This document shows, in pieces, positions 33,251 through 47,199 of a stretch of 64,000 nt of DNA. Numbering within the stretch: the first letter of the stretch is position 1; every line of letters starts with the position of its first letter. The DNA comes from Ehretia macrophylla (Eukaryota > Streptophyta > Magnoliopsida > Boraginales > Ehretiaceae), in contig CM075783.1 of NCBI GenBank assembly GCA_037974665.1, positions 39,631,712-39,695,711 on the forward strand, in the 5' to 3' direction. The position numbers and the translations under genes were made by a program. Below the pieces are notes generated by a model. The model searched no databases. It worked only from the letters and a program-made list of their open reading frames with translations, and was not told the DNA's origin.

Positions 33251-35932
33251 TTCCAACGGTATGCTGTGCACCACATAACTCCTTACAGATCAAAAGTTAT
33301 GGGCACCTAAGCGACGGAGACCTGGTCCAAAGCCCCAAGACCTCGGTTTGCGGTCCCAACCTCTACGTGAAGCGAAGTTTTCTTACCCAAGGTGCCGTGG
33401 GAATCAATAATTGAAATATGATGGATTAGGTTGTCGTCATTTTCAAGGATCACGACGTACGATACAGGAATGAAAAACAACGTAAAAGAAGAGAAGTATC
33501 CCAAAACTAAAGAAAACATTCAATTTTGGGCTCCAAAAATAGGCGCAAATGTGAAGGCTCAATACCCCCATCGAAGAGCTATTGGAGAGCTTTACAACGG
33601 TATACTGTGCGCTGCGTAACTCCTTACGGATCAAAAGTTATGGGCAAAGGAGCGACAGAGACCTAGTCCCAAGCCCCACGCCCTCGGTTTGCTGGCCCAG
33701 CCTCTACGTGAAGCAAAGTTGTCTTGCCCAAGGTGTCGTGGGATTCGATAATAGAAATGTGATGGATTAGGTTGTCATCCGTTTCGCGGCTCACGACGTA
33801 TGATCTAGGATGAAAAAATAGCCAAAAGAAGTAATGTATCCCGAAACTGATGAAAATGTTTAATTTTGGACTTCAAAAATAGGTGCAGCCGGGCAGGCTT
33901 GCTGCCCCCGTAGTAGAGTTCTCGGAGAGCTTTCCAACGGAATGCTATGCGCCGCGTAACTCCTTACGGATCAAAAGTTATTTGCACCGGAGCGACGGAG
34001 ACCTGCTCCCAAGCCCCACCCCTCGGTTTGCGTGCCCAGCCTCTACGTGAAGCGAAGTTTTCTTTCCCAAGGTGCTGTAGGATTCGATAATAGGAATTTG
34101 ATGGATTAGGTTGTCGTCCTTTTCGCTGCTCACGACGTACGATCCGGGATAAAAAAACACCGCAAAAGAAGAAACGTATCCCAAAACTGATGAAAATGTT
34201 TAATATTGGACTTCAAAAATAGGTGCAGCCGGACAGGCTTGCTGCCCTCGTCGTAGAGCTCTTGGAGAGCTTTCCAACGGTATACTGTGCACCGCGTAAC
34301 TCCTTACGGATCAAAAGTTATAGGCACCAGAACGACGAAGACCTGGTCCCAAGCCCTACGCCCTCGTTTTGTGGGCCCAGCATCTAGGTGAAGCGAAGTT
34401 GTCTTGCCCAAGGTGCCGTGGGCTTCGATAATAGAAATGTGATGGATTAGGTTGTCGTCCTTTTCGCGGCTCACGACGTACGATCCGGGATGAAAAAATA
34501 GCGCAAAAGAAGAAAAGTGTTACAAAACTGATGAAAATATTCGATTTTGTTCTCTAAAAATAGGTGTTGTTGAGCCGGCATACTGCCCCCGTCGAAGAGC
34601 TCTCGAAGAGCTTTCCAACGGTATGCTATGCGCCGCGTAACTCATTACAAATCAAAAGTTATGGGCACCAGAGCGAGAGATACCGGGTCACAAGTCCCAT
34701 GCTCTCGGTTTGCGGGCCCAGCCTCTACGAGAAGTGAAGTTGTCATGCCCAAGGTGTCATGTGATTCGGTAATAGAAATATGATTGATTAGGTTGTCATC
34801 ATTTTCGCAGCTGACGACGTACGATCCGGGACAGAAAAACAGCGCAAAAGTATAAAAGTATCCCAAAACTGATAAAAACGTTCGATTTTAGGCCACGAAA
34901 ATAGACGTAGCCGAGCAAGCTTGCTGCCCCTGTCGTAGAGCTCTCGGAATTCTTTCCAACGGTATGCTGTGTGCTGTGTAACTCCTTACGGATCAAAAGT
35001 TATGGGCAAAGGAGCGACGGAGACCTGGTCCCAAGCCCTACGCCCTCGGTTTGCGTGCCCAACCTCTACGTGAAGCGAAGTTGACTTGCCCAAGGTGCCA
35101 TGGGATTCAATAATAGAAATGTGATGGATTAAGTTATCGTCCTTTTCTAGGCTCACGACGTACGATATGGGAAGGAAAAACAGCGCAAAAGAAGAAATAT
35201 GTCCCAAAATAGATGAAAATGTTCGATTTTGGGCTCTGAAAACAGGCGCAGACATCAGGCTTGCTGCCGTAGTCGTAGAGCTTTCCAACGGTATGCTGTG
35301 CACCACATAACTCTTTACAGATCAAAAGTTATGGGCACCCGAGCGACGGAGACCTGGTCCAAAGCCCCAAGCCCTCGGTTTGCGGGCCCAGCTTCTGTCA
35401 CGCCCCGACCCAACCCCGCAAAAGGCCAAGCCCGGACCCGACACACGGACGGAGTCTCCTCTATACCGCGGACGATCGGAAAACCCTAAAAACAATATAA
35501 TACTTGCGAAAGCTATAAAATAATCAAAACAAGTCAACTTTCTATAAAACATACATTTCTTATTATCCAACTTTCCAAACCAAAAATGCCATGCATACTA
35601 CGCAAGTACTTATGCCACTAAACCATTAGCCACTAGCATGCATTTCTTCACTAGTCATCAGGGTACAAGTTACAACATTACAACTTTAATCCATTACAAC
35701 ATAAGACCATTAAAGGTCTCAAAATAGGAAAATACATACAAGGCTACAAGCCTCAAAATTAAGCTTCCTTCACGCAATATACATAACAACAAGGTTTGCA
35801 CAAAACTGGTAACCAACCACCAGCAAAGCAGGTAAGTGCTATCACGGAAACACCTCCACCTGCTCCTCCTCCTCAATTACCTCGAGAGGGTCTGCCTCAA
35901 CTACTCCTGTAAAAACATAGTATAGAGAGGAA

Positions 35933-35952
35933 TGAGCAAAAACTATTGCTCA
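35933..35952 (-). other. Candidate LTR RNA hairpin (minus-strand solo LTR)
   Basis: On the minus strand TGAGCAA and TTGCTCA form a perfect 7-bp stem with loop TAGTTT. A pyrimidine-rich stretch and a CAG (complement at 35907-35909) follow. The position matches the hairpins at 13970 and 41487. Confidence 0.5.
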
Positions 35953-36360
35953 GCGAGGGCAATTGGTCTCAAGGACGGAGATGAGAGAAGTATGCAATGC
36001 AATACCACGCAATACATACAAATCATATAAAGATACAACCAAAGCCATCAATTAAGCAAGTCAAGTATTTAAAGCTGCAAACACTCAATCAAAGGATACG
36101 ATACTCTTTTCACGAACCACTTTCAAACACGAATTCGATGACGACGCGCCGGCCCAAAACCACCTTATAACACCAGTTTGGAATACTCCGGAAGTATCCA
36201 TCAATCCTACGACCCAAAACTCCCTGGGAGGCAACCCAAGCGAGAAAGGGAATAGCAGCGGAGCTAGAGCAACCAACACTGGCAACCCAAGGCTACCCAG
36301 AGAGGCCCATCACTCACGCGCGAGACACTATGCAATGCAAGACTCGATACAAGACAATAA

Positions 36361-36393
36361 ACAAGCGATAAACAAGCGATAAACAAGCGATAA
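36361..36393. repeat. 11-bp tandem repeat, three copies
   Basis: ACAAGCGATAA three times in a row, private to this solo LTR; the homologous part of the 39480 copy has a single related motif. Confidence 0.8.
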
Positions 36394-37698
36394 AGCCACA
36401 CATGGGAGAATAACAAAGTAGGTTACTCTCGCACGCAATAGCAGCAATTTGATAAGCAATTCAATCCAAAACAACTCAAACAAGTAATTCAAGTAATTCT
36501 AAGCATTCTATAAGCATAAAGACAAGTAAACACACAAAAACACAAATCGGCCCCAACTGTCAAAATGCTACCATTTCCAAACGAGCCACGAGTTCTGGAA
36601 ACCGACTTCGCCAACCCTCCTAGGTCACCATAAGGCACGTCTAAAGACCCCGAAACCTTACTTTACCCTAGAACTCGCGCAAAGCCCCGATTTCCCCCTT
36701 TCTCGTTTGAACTACAACTACAACAATCAAACACCCAACCAACGCCATAATCGCACCAAAAGTGCTTCCATGGCTTCCCGAAGCAATGCCAACACGCAAA
36801 ACGAGAAAATGCAAAAGTCGACCTAAACGACCCCGACTTTCCCAAAGGCTTAATTCTCATTTTTTCCACTACGCAACCCAAACAAACCACACATTTTAGC
36901 ATTCTAGCATACCTAGCACGTTTCTACATCAACAGAAAGCATAACAGCGCAACTTCAACGTTTCAAGGTTTTACTATTCACAAAATACTATTCATATCAC
37001 AATTCAAGTTGCAATCACAACATTTAACCGCAGAAAATGTTACAAAGCCATAAATACATGTTCTACCAATGCTAAGGAACATTCTAGAAGCATCAAATCG
37101 CTTTAAATAACGATCTACGGATAAATCTAAAAATTGACAAAGTTAACTAACACAACGTATAAATGCGCAAATAACATGCTTCCCTCACCTTAGGTACTCC
37201 TAGTCGCTAGGAAAACAACGTTGGTTGCCTCGGAAATCACCCCGCACGAGCACACGCGAAGATTGATCGTATAGAAGTTGAAAGGTTTTTTTTTTCCTCT
37301 CTAAAGCTCTCGGCCTGCTGCTGCTGTTTGCTGCTGTTTTTCTTTCTTATTTTGCTTAATTAATTGCTTAATTAAAGGTCTAAAGGTCAAAGGGTCAAAG
37401 GCTAAGGTCAAACTACTTAAAAACTTGGTCAAAGGGCCCTATTTCGCGCGTTTTAAGCCGTTTCAGCTAAGGTAAGTTCAATTAAAGCTAGCAACAATTA
37501 AAATATAAAATTTAAGTCGTCTAAATACTAGTTTCACTATTTGCTGAGGACTGGAACTCGTTATCTAGCTATCGCTCCTTAAATGCAATGCACGTTGCGT
37601 CGGTGAGAAAGTAACAGTTAATTCACAAAGAATTTAAGGAAATAAAATTTTCAAAATAATAAACAAAGAAAATTCATATTCCGGGCTCGGGTATTACA

Positions 37699-39479
37699 GC
37701 TTCTACGTGAAATGAAGTTGTCTTAGCCAAGGTGCCGTGAGATTGGATAATAGAAATATGATGGATTAGGATGTCGTCCTTTTCTAGGCTCACGACGGAT
37801 GATACGGGATGGAAAAACAGCGCAAAAGAAGAAAAGTATCCCAAAACTAATGAAAACATTCAATTTTGGGCTCCAAAAATAGGCACAGACGCGAGGGCTT
37901 GATACCCCAATAGCAGAGCTCTTGGAAAGCTTTCCAACGGTATGCTGTGCGCCGTGTAACTCTTTACGGATCAAAAGTTATGGGCAAAGGAGCGATAGAG
38001 ACCTAGTCCCAAGCCCCACGCCCTCGGTTTGCTGGCCTAGCCTCTACGTGAAGCGAAGTTGTCTTGCCCAAGGTGACATGGGATTCGATAATAGAAATGT
38101 GATGGATTAGGTTGTCATCCTTTTCACGGCTCACGATGTACCATCTAGGACGGAAAAACAGCCAAAAGAAGTAAGGTATCCTAAAACTGATGAAAACTTT
38201 TAATTTTGGACTTTGAAAACAGGGGCAGCCGGGCAAGCTTGCTGCCCCTGTAGTAGAGCCCTCGGAGGGCTTCCGAATGAAATGCTGTGCGACGCGTAAC
38301 TCCTTACGGATTAAAAGTTATTTGCACCGGAGCGACGAAGACCTGCTCCCAAGCCCACGACTAGGTTTGCGTGCCCAACCTCTACGTGAAGCGAAGTTGT
38401 ATTTCCCAAGGTGCTGTGGGATTCGATAATAGAAATTTGATGGATTAGGTTGTCGTCCTTTTCGCGGCTCACAACGTACGATCTGGGACGGAAAAACAGC
38501 CCAAAAGAAGAAAAGTATCCCAAAACTGATGAAAATGTTTAATTTTGGACTTCAAAAATAGGTACAATAGGGCAGGCTTGATGTCCTCATCGTAGAGCTC
38601 TCGGAGAGCTTTCCAACGGTATACTGTGCGCCGTATAACTCCTTACGGATCAAAAGTTATGGGCACCAGAGCGACGGAGACCTGGTCCCAAGCCCTACGC
38701 CCTCGTTTTGCGGGCCCAACCTCTAGGTGAAGCGAAGTTGTCTTGCCCAAGGTGCCATGGGCTTCGATAATAGAAATGTGATGGATTAGGTTGTCGTCCT
38801 TTTCATGGCTCACGACGTACGATCTAGGACGGAAAAATAGCGCAAAAGAAGAAAAGTGTTACGAAACTGATGAAAACATTCGATTTTGTGCTCTGAAAAC
38901 ATGAGTTGTCGAGTAGGCATGCTGCCCCCGTCATAGAGGTCTCAGAGAGCTTTCCAACGGTATGTTATGCGCCACGTAACTCATTATGGATCAAAAGTTA
39001 TGGGCACCGGAGAGACAGATACCTGGTCACAAGCCCCACGCCCTCGGTTTGCGGGCCCAGCCTCTACGTGAAGTGAAGTTGCCATGCCCAAGGTGTCGTG
39101 GGATTCGGAAATAGAAATGTGATTAATTAGGTTGTCATCGTTTTAGCGGTTGACGACGTACGATCTAGGACGGAAAAACAGCCAAAAGAAGTAAGGTATC
39201 CCGAAACTGATAAAAATATTTAATTTTAGACTTCGAAAACAGGCACAGCCGGGCAGGCTTGCTGCTCCCGTAGTAGAGCTCTCGGATAGCTTTCCAACGG
39301 AATGTTGTGCGTCGCGTAACTCCTTGCGGATCAAAAGTTATTTTCACCGGAGTGATGGAGACCTGGTCCTAAGCCCCACGCCCTCGTTTTTCGGGCCCAG
39401 CCTCTACGTGAAGTGAAGTTGTCTTGCCCAAGGTGCTGTGGGATTCGATAATAGAAATGTGATGGATTATGTGATAACC
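37699..39479. repeat. 341-bp satellite, block 3 (about 5 monomers)
   Basis: Same phase continued. It contains a monomer whose dyad reads AGCCCTCGGAGGGCT (38257-38271), with both arms changed in step. It ends with GATTA, the duplication of the next solo LTR. Confidence 0.95.
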
Positions 39480-40840
39480 CGAACTCGGCATGCATTTAAT
39501 GGCATTTAATTGCATTTAATTAAGTGTCATCTTAAATGTTAGTATTGATTTTGTGTTTATTTTAGTTAAACATTCGTTTGTAGCTTTATTTTCATATTTG
39601 TGTCAATCGGTTTTATTTTTCTTGCACTTAAATGCTCGGATTTCAATTAAATGAAAAGTAGCTCCTAGCTGGAATAAATTTTAAACTATGATGCTTTTCA
39701 AAAATGATATATTTTCTTAAATTCTTTGAGATTTAATTGTTATTCTCTTATTGTCGCAAAGTGCATAGCATATCGAGACAGATAGTTAGGAAATAAATTC
39801 TAGTCCTTAGCAAATAGTGAAAACTAGTATTTAGTGTCTTGATTTTAATATTTTTGTTGTTGTTAGCTAGAATTAGAATTGTGCTAGTTGTTTTAGCTTC
39901 AAAATGCATAAAATAAGCCTATTTGACCAAGTTTAAGTTAGCTTTGACCAAGGGCTTGACTTGTTGACTTTTGAGCATCTTTTATAAGCTTAAACTAACA
40001 AGGAAAATAAAGAAAAAAGCTGGAAAAACAGAAAACAAGCAGGGCCGAAAATGCAAGGAAGGAAAAAAAAAGATTTCAACATCCAATCTTCGATTCTTCG
40101 CGTGAGCTTGCACGGGGTGGTTTTCGAGGCACCCTACGAGGTTTTCCTAGCGTCTAGGAGCGTCTAAGGTGAGGGTTTCATGTTTATTTACGTATTTGAA
40201 TATTTTGTGTATTAACTTTGATTTTTGGGTTTTATTCGTATATCGTTATTTTAATCATTTTGAGGCTTAAAGAATGTTCCCTAGCAATCGTAGAACATGT
40301 ATTAATAGCTTTTTAACATTTTCTGCCGTTGAATATTGAAATTGAAATATAAATTATTTAATGAATAGTAAATTATGAATAGTAAACCCCCGTTTCAATG
40401 AAGTTGCTCCGTTATGCATTCTGTTGATATAGGAAGGTGCTGATATGCTAGAATGCGTAAATGTATGGTTTAATTGGTTTGTGTAATGGAAAAACGGAGA
40501 AAAATAGCTTAGTGAAAGTTGGGGTCGTTTAGGTCGAGTTTGGCATTTTATCATTTTGTGTGATGGCATTGTCTCGGGAGGCCATGGAAGCACTTTTGGT
40601 GCGGTTATGGTGTTGGTTGGGTATTTGGTTAGGGTAGCGGTAGTTCAAACGAGCAAAGGGAGAAATCGGGGCTTTGCGTGAATTCTAGGGTTAAGTAGGC
40701 TTTCGGGGTCTTTAGACGTGCCTTATGGTGACCTAGGAGGATTGGTGAAGTCGGTTTCCAAAACTCGTGGCTCGTTTGAAAGTAGTAGTGTTTTGAAAGT
40801 TAGGGTCATTTTTGTGATTTTGTGTGTTTTCATAGTATAT

Positions 40841-40920
40841 TGCTTATAGAATGCTTATATTGCTTATAGAATGCTTATATTGCTTATAGAATGCTTATAA
40901 TGCCTATAGAATACTTATTA
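40841..40920. repeat. 20-bp tandem repeat, four copies
   Basis: Three exact copies of tgcttatagaatgcttatat (40841-40900) and one degenerate copy. Each unit is itself two similar 10-mers. The sister solo LTR has one unit, so this is a local expansion. Confidence 0.85.
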
Positions 40921-41486
40921 TTGCTTGATAATGTTTGTTGGTGTTGTTTTTGTTGTTTATTTGATTGTAAATGCTTGTTATCTTGTTTATCACCTCTAAT
41001 CTGTATTGTTGTGCTATCGCTCGTTTATCGCCTTGTATCGAGTCTTGCATTGCATAGTATCAGGCGCGTGAGTGATGGGCCTCTCTGGGTAGCCTCGGGT
41101 TGCCAGTGTTGGTTGCTCTAGCTCCGTGTCCTATTCCCTTTTCTCGCTTGGGTTGCCTCCCAAGGAGATTTGGGTCGTAGAATTGATGGTTACTCCCGGG
41201 GTATTCCAAACTGAAGTTATAAGGTGGTTGCGCGCTTATTGTCATCGTTGTCAACATCAAGCTCGAGATTGATGTATCGCTCGTGAAATGGTACATTGCT
41301 CGTATGAGTGAACCATAGCCTTCAGATTGTGGTATAGCTTTGAATGGTTGTGTTAATGCTTTCATTAATTGCTTATTATATTGATTGTTTGTCTTGATTG
41401 CTTAATTGTCAGCTATACTGCTTAACTGCCTTATTTGTATTGCACGACTTTGTTTCTCTCCAATTCGATATCTGTCTCGCCCTCAC

Positions 41487-41511
41487 TGAGTATACGTGTT
41501 GTGTATACTCA
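41487..41511 (+). other. Candidate LTR RNA hairpin (plus-strand solo LTR)
   Basis: TGAGTATAC and GTATACTCA form a perfect 9-bp stem with a 7-nt loop. A pyrimidine-rich run and TTTCAG follow within about 25 bases. It differs from the other families' stems at paired positions yet still pairs. Confidence 0.55.
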
Positions 41512-44500
41512 CTCCTCACCACCACATTTCAGGAAATGCCATGTTAGCTGGAAAGTTCGTAATTTCGTGAAAGTTCGTGCTTGAAGAGTTATCTTGCGTG
41601 CCTTTGTGACTTGAGTTGTCAAAGTTGTAAAGATGTATGCTTTTATGTATTGTATGTATTTAATGTCAAAAATGATGTATTTTAAGTTTCATTAGATTAT
41701 TGAAGTGGTTTGATAAGTTGGATTATGTATCTAGTTAATGTAGCTTAACTCCAATGCATGTTTGTATTGTCCAAAAGAAAGAGATAGAATGATTTGATAG
41801 TCTAACTTATCCAATAGGTTGGTGTAGTTTAATTGCTAAGCATGAATGTATATTTTCTTGTGATTGCTTGTTGTGAACCAAGGCTCGGATGGCCTTGAGG
41901 TGGTTGAATGTTTGGACATGGTATTGGTCCACTTATATGCTGTCGCAGGATTTACATTTTGCCTAGAAATAGGGGAGACTTCGTCCATCTTTCCCTAAAA
42001 GTTTTGCCTGGATTTGGAATTGGGTTGTCATTAGATCGATTGATAGAACTCCCGGTCTCGAGAGGGATCGGGGTGTTACAGATTAGGTTGTCGTCCTTTT
42101 CGCGGCTCACGACGTATGATCAGGGACGAAAAAATAGCACAAAAGAAGAAAAGTTTTCTGAAACTGATGAAAACATTCGATTTTGTACTCTGAAAACTGG
42201 TGCAGTTGAGCAGGCTTGTTGCCCTTGTCGTAGAGCTCTCGGAGAGCTTTCCAATGATATGTTGTGCACCGCGTTACTCCTTACAGATCAAAAGTTATGG
42301 GCACCGGAGCGACATATACCTGGTCATAAGCCCCACGCCCTCGATTTGAAGACCCAGCCTCTATGTGAAGTGAAGTTGTCATGCCCAAGATGTCGTGGGA
42401 TTCGGTAATAGAAATGTGATTTATTAGGTTGTCGTCCTTTTCGCGGCTGACGACGTATGATCCGAGATGACAAAACAGCGCAAAAGCAGAAAAATGTTCC
42501 GAAACTGATGGAAATGTTTAATTTTGGACTTCGAAAAAAGGTGCAGCCGGGGAGGCTTGCTGCCCTCGTCGTAGAGCTCTCGGAGAGCTTTCCAATGGTA
42601 TGCTGTGCGCCGTGTAACTCATTACGGATCAAAAGTTATGGGCACCGGAGCGACAGATACCTGGTCACAAGCCCCAAGCCCTCGGTTTGCCGGCCCAACC
42701 TCTACGTGACGTAAAGTTGTCATGCCCAAGGTGCCGTGGGATTCGGCAATAGAAATGTGATTGATTAAGTTGTTATCCTTTTTGCGGCGAACGACGTAGG
42801 ATTTGGGACGGAAAAACTGTGCAAAAGTAAAATAATGTCCCGAAACTGATGAAAATGTTTGATTTTGGGCTCTGAAAATAGGCGTATCCGAGGAGGCTTG
42901 TTCCCCCTGTCGTAGAGCGCTCGAAGAGCTTTCCAATTGTATGTTGTGTGCCATGTAACTCCTTACGGATCAAAAGTTATGGGCAAAGGAGCGACGGAGA
43001 CTTGGTCTCAAGCCCCATGCTCTCGGTTTGCGGGCCCAGCCTCTACGTGAAGTGAAGTTGTCTTGCCCAAGGTACCATGGGATTCGATAATAGAAATGTG
43101 ATGGATCAGGTTGTCGTCCTTTTCTAGGCTCACGACGTACGATCGAGGAAGGAAAAACAACGCAAAAGAAGAAAAGTGTCCCAAAACGATTGAAAACGTT
43201 TGATTTTGGGGTACGAAAACAGGTACATCCGAGCAGGCTTGTTGCGGCAGTCATAGAGCTCTCAGAGAGCTTTCCAACGGTATGCTGTACACCGCATAAC
43301 TCCTTACAAATCAAAAGTTATGGGCACCCGAGCGACGGAGACCTGGTCCAAAACCCCAACCCTCGGTTTGCGGGCCTAGCCTCTACGTGAAGCAAAGTTG
43401 TCTTACCCAAGGTGCCGTGGGATTCGATAATAGAAATATGATGGATTAGGTTGTCGTCCTTTTCTAGGCTCACGACGTACGATAAGGGAAGGAAAAACAA
43501 CGCAAAAGAAGAAACGTATCCCAAAACTAATGAAAACATTCGATTTTGGGCTCCAAAAATAGGCGCAGACGAGAAGGTTCAATATAGTCGTCGTAGAGCT
43601 CTTGGAGAGCTTTCCAACGGTATGCTGTGCGTCGCGTAACTCCTTACAGATCAAAAGTTATGGGCAAAATAGCGACGGTGACCTAGTCCCAAGCCCCACG
43701 CCCTCGGTTTGCTGCCCAGCCTCTACGTGAAGTTAAATTGTCTTGCCCAAGGTACTGTGGGATTCAATAATAGAAATGTGATGGATGAGGTTGTCGTCCT
43801 TTTCGCGGCTCACGAAGTACGATCTAGGACTAAAAAACAGCCAAAAGAAGTAAAGTATCCCAAAACTGATGAAATCGTCTAATTTCGGACTTTGAAAATA
43901 GGCGTAGCCGGGCAGGCTTGCTGCCCCCGAAGTAAAGCCCTCGGAGAGCTTTCCAACGGAATGCAGTGCGCCGCGTAACTCCTTACGGATCAAAAGTTAT
44001 TTGTATCGGAGCGACGGAGACCTACTCCTAATCCCCACCCCTCGGTTTGTGTGCCCATCCTCTACGTGAAGCGAAGTTGTCTTTCCCAAGGTGTTGTGGG
44101 ATTCGATAATAGAAAGTTGATGAATTAGGTTGTCGTCCTTTTCACAGCTCACGACGTACGATCTGCGATGGAAAAACAGCGCAAAAGAAGAAAAGTATCC
44201 CAAAACTGACGAAAACGTTTAATTTTGGACATCAAAAATAGGTTCAGCTGGGCAGGCTTGCTGCCCTCGTCGTAGAGCTCTCGGAGAGCTTTCCAACGGT
44301 ATACTGTGCGCTGCGTAACTTCTTTCGGATCAAAAGTTATGGGCACTAGAGCGACGGAGACCTGGTCTCAAGCCCCACGCCTTCGTTTTGCAGGCCCAGC
44401 CTTTAGGTGAAGCAAAGTTGTCTTGCCCAAGGTACCGTGGGATTCAATAATAGAAATTTGATGGATTAGGTTGTCGTCCTTTTCGCGGCTCATGACGTAC

Positions 44501-47199
44501 GATCTGGGACGAAAAAACAGCGCCAAAGAAGAAAAGTGTTACGAAACTTATGAAAACATTCGATTTTGTGCTCTGAAAACAGGCATTATCGAGCAGGCAT
44601 GTTGGCCCCGTCGTAGAGCTCTCGGAGAGTTTTCCAACGGTTTGCTATGCGCCATGTAACTCATTACGGATCAAAAGTTATGGGCACCAAAGCGACAGAT
44701 ACCTAGTCATAAGCCCCACGCCCTCGGTTTTTGGGCCTAGCCTCTACATGAAGTGAAAATGTCATGCCCAAGGTGTCGTGGGATTCGGTAATAAAAATGT
44801 GATGGATTTGGTTGTCGTCCTTTTTGCGGCTCACGACGTACGATCTGGGACGAAAAAACAGCACAAAAGAAGAAAAGTATCCTGAAATTGATGAAAACGT
44901 TTAATTTTAGACTTTGAAAACAGGTGCAGCTGGGCAGGCTTGCCACCCCCGTCGTAGAGCTCTCGGTGAGCCTTCCAACGGAATGATGTGCGCCGCATAA
45001 CTCTTTACAAATCAAAAGTTATTTGCACCAGAGTGACGGAGACCTAGCCCAAGCCCCGCGTCCTCGTTTTATGGGCCCAGCCTTTACGTGAAGTGAAGTT
45101 GTCTTCCCCAAGGTGCCGTTGGATTCGATAATATAAATGTGATGGATTAGGTTGTCGTCCTTTTCACGGCTCACGACGTACGATCCAGGATGCAAAAGAA
45201 GAAAAGTGTCCCAAAACTGATGAAAACATTCGATTTTGTGCTCTGAAAATAGGCGCAGTAGAGCAGGCTTGCTGCCCCTATCGTAGAGCTCTCGGAGAGC
45301 TTTCCAACGGTATGTTGTGCGCCGCGTAACTCCTTGCAGATCAAAAGTTATGGGCACTGGAGCGACAGATACCTGGTCACAAGCCCCACGCCCTTGATTT
45401 GAGGGCCCAGCCTCTATATGAAGTGAAGTTGTCATGCCCAAGGTGTCGTGGGATTGGGTAATAGAAATGTGATTGATTAGGTTGTCGTCCTTTTCGCAGT
45501 TGACGAAGAATGATCCGAGTCGGTAAAACAGCGCAAAAGTAGAAAAGTTTCCTAAAACTGATGAAAACGTTTAATTTTGGAATTAAAAAATAGGTGCAGC
45601 CAGGCAAGCTTGCTGCCCTCGTCGTAGAGTTGTCTGAGAGCTTTCTAACGGTATACTGTGCGCCGCGTAATTCCTTACAGATCAAAAGTTATGGGTACCA
45701 GAGCAACAGAGACCTGGTCCCAAGCCCCATGCCCTCGTTTTGCGGGCCCAGCCTCTAGGCGAAGCGAAGTTGTCTTGCCCAAGGTGCCATGGGATTCGAT
45801 CATAGAAATGTGATGGACTAGGTTGTCGTCTTTTTCGCGGCTCACGACATACGATCCAAGAAGGAAAAACAGCGCAAAAAAGAAAAATGTTACGAACTGA
45901 TGAAAACATTCAATTTTGTGCTATGAAAAAAGGCATTTTCAAACAGGCATGCTGCCCCAGTCGTAGAGCTCTCGGAGAGCTTTTCAACTGTATGATTTGC
46001 GCCACGTAACTCATTACGGATCAAAAGTTATAGCCACCGGAGCGATAGATACCTGGTCATAAGTACCACTACCTCGGTTTACGGGCCCAGCCTCTACGTG
46101 AAGTGAATTTATCATGCCTAAGGTATTGTGGGATTCGGTAATAGAAATGTGATTGATTATGTTGTTGTCCTTTTCGCGATTGACGACGTACGATCCAAGA
46201 CGGAAAAACAGCATAAAAGTAGAAAAGTGTCCCGAAACTGATAAAAATGATCAATATTGGGTTCCAAAAACAAGCGCAACCGAGCAGGCTTGCTACCCCC
46301 GTTGTAGAGCCCTCGGAGAGCTTTCCAACAGTATGTTGTGCATCACATAACTCATTACGGATCAAAAGTTATGGGCTCCGGAGCAATAGATACCTGGTCA
46401 CAAGCCCCAGATCCTTGGTTTGCGGGCCCAAACTCTACGTGAAGTGAAGTTGTCATGCCCAAGGTATCATGGGATTCGGTAATAGAAATGTGATTGATTA
46501 GGTTGTCATCCTTTTCGCAGCTGATGACGTACGATCTGGGATGAAAAAACAGTGCAAAAGTAGAAAAGTGTCCCAAAATTTATGAAAACGTTCGATCTTG
46601 GGCTTCGAAAATAGGTGCAGCTGAGCAGGCTTGCTGGCCCCGTCTTTTAGCTCTTAGAGAGTTTTCCAACAGTATGTTGTGCGCTGCGTAACTCCTTACG
46701 GATCAAAAGTTATGGGCAAAGGAGCGACGGAGACCTGGTCCCAAGCCCTACGCCTCCGATTTACGAGCCCAGCCTCCACGTGAAGCGAAGTTGTCTAACC
46801 CAAGGTGCCATGGGATTCGATAATAGAAATTTGATGGATTAGGTTGTCGTCCTTTTCTAGGCTCACAACGTATGATTCGGGAAGGAAAAAAAGCGCAAAA
46901 GAAGAAAAATATTCCAAAACTGATGAAAATATTCAATTTTGGGCTCCGAAAAGAGGTACAGCAGAGAAGGCTTGATGCCCCCGTCGTAGAGCTCTCGGAA
47001 AGCTTTCCAACGGTCTACTGTGCGTCGCGTAACTCCTTACGGATCAAAAGTTATGGGACCCTAAGTGACGGAGACCTAGTCTCAAGCCCCACGCCCTCGT
47101 TTTGCGGGCCCAGCCTCTACGTGAAGTGAAGTTGTCTTGCCCAAGGTGTTGTGAGATTCGATAATAGAAAAGTGATGGATTAGGTTGTCGTTCTTTTTG

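Larger units (their letters stand above)
31576..35395. repeat. 341-bp satellite, block 2 (about 11 monomers)
   Basis: Resumes in the same phase as block 1. It includes one short monomer (32369-32628, 260 bp), related monomers with TGCAACCGCAGTCGTAAAG at about 32273 and 33225, and a monomer at 35278 whose dyad has lost one arm. It ends at GCTTC, the duplication of the next solo LTR. Confidence 0.95.
35396..37698 (-). mobile_element. Solo LTR, 2,303 bp, minus orientation
   Basis: Bounded by TGTCACGCCC and GGGTATTACA, with TSD GCTTC at 35391-35395 and 37699-37703. Deleting it restores a satellite monomer (CCCAGCTTCTACGTGAAATG). Its reverse complement is homologous along its length to the solo LTR at 39480-42080 (for example the GCGTG, ACGGGGTG and CCTAGCG blocks), so the two are the same family in opposite orientation. 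No primer site, polypurine tract or coding sequence is present. Open frames of 60-80 aa are not conserved between the two copies. Confidence 0.88.
39480..42080 (+). mobile_element. Solo LTR, 2,601 bp, plus orientation
   Basis: Bounded by TGTGATAACC and GGGTGTTACA, with TSD GATTA at 39475-39479 and 42081-42085. Removing it restores GATGGATTAGGTTGTCG of the monomer. Same family as 35396-37698, and its right end also matches the nested LTR at 12755. The region at 41081-41215 resembles a block in the Tekay-like LTRs (CTCGCTTGGG, then TGGGTCGTAG), so the family is likely a related gypsy lineage. No internal coding region remains. Confidence 0.88.

Noticed and set aside
36085-36902. Minus-strand open frames in the solo LTR at 35396-37698
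   Set aside because: The homologous plus-strand solo LTR does not keep these frames; there is no domain and no internal retroelement region.
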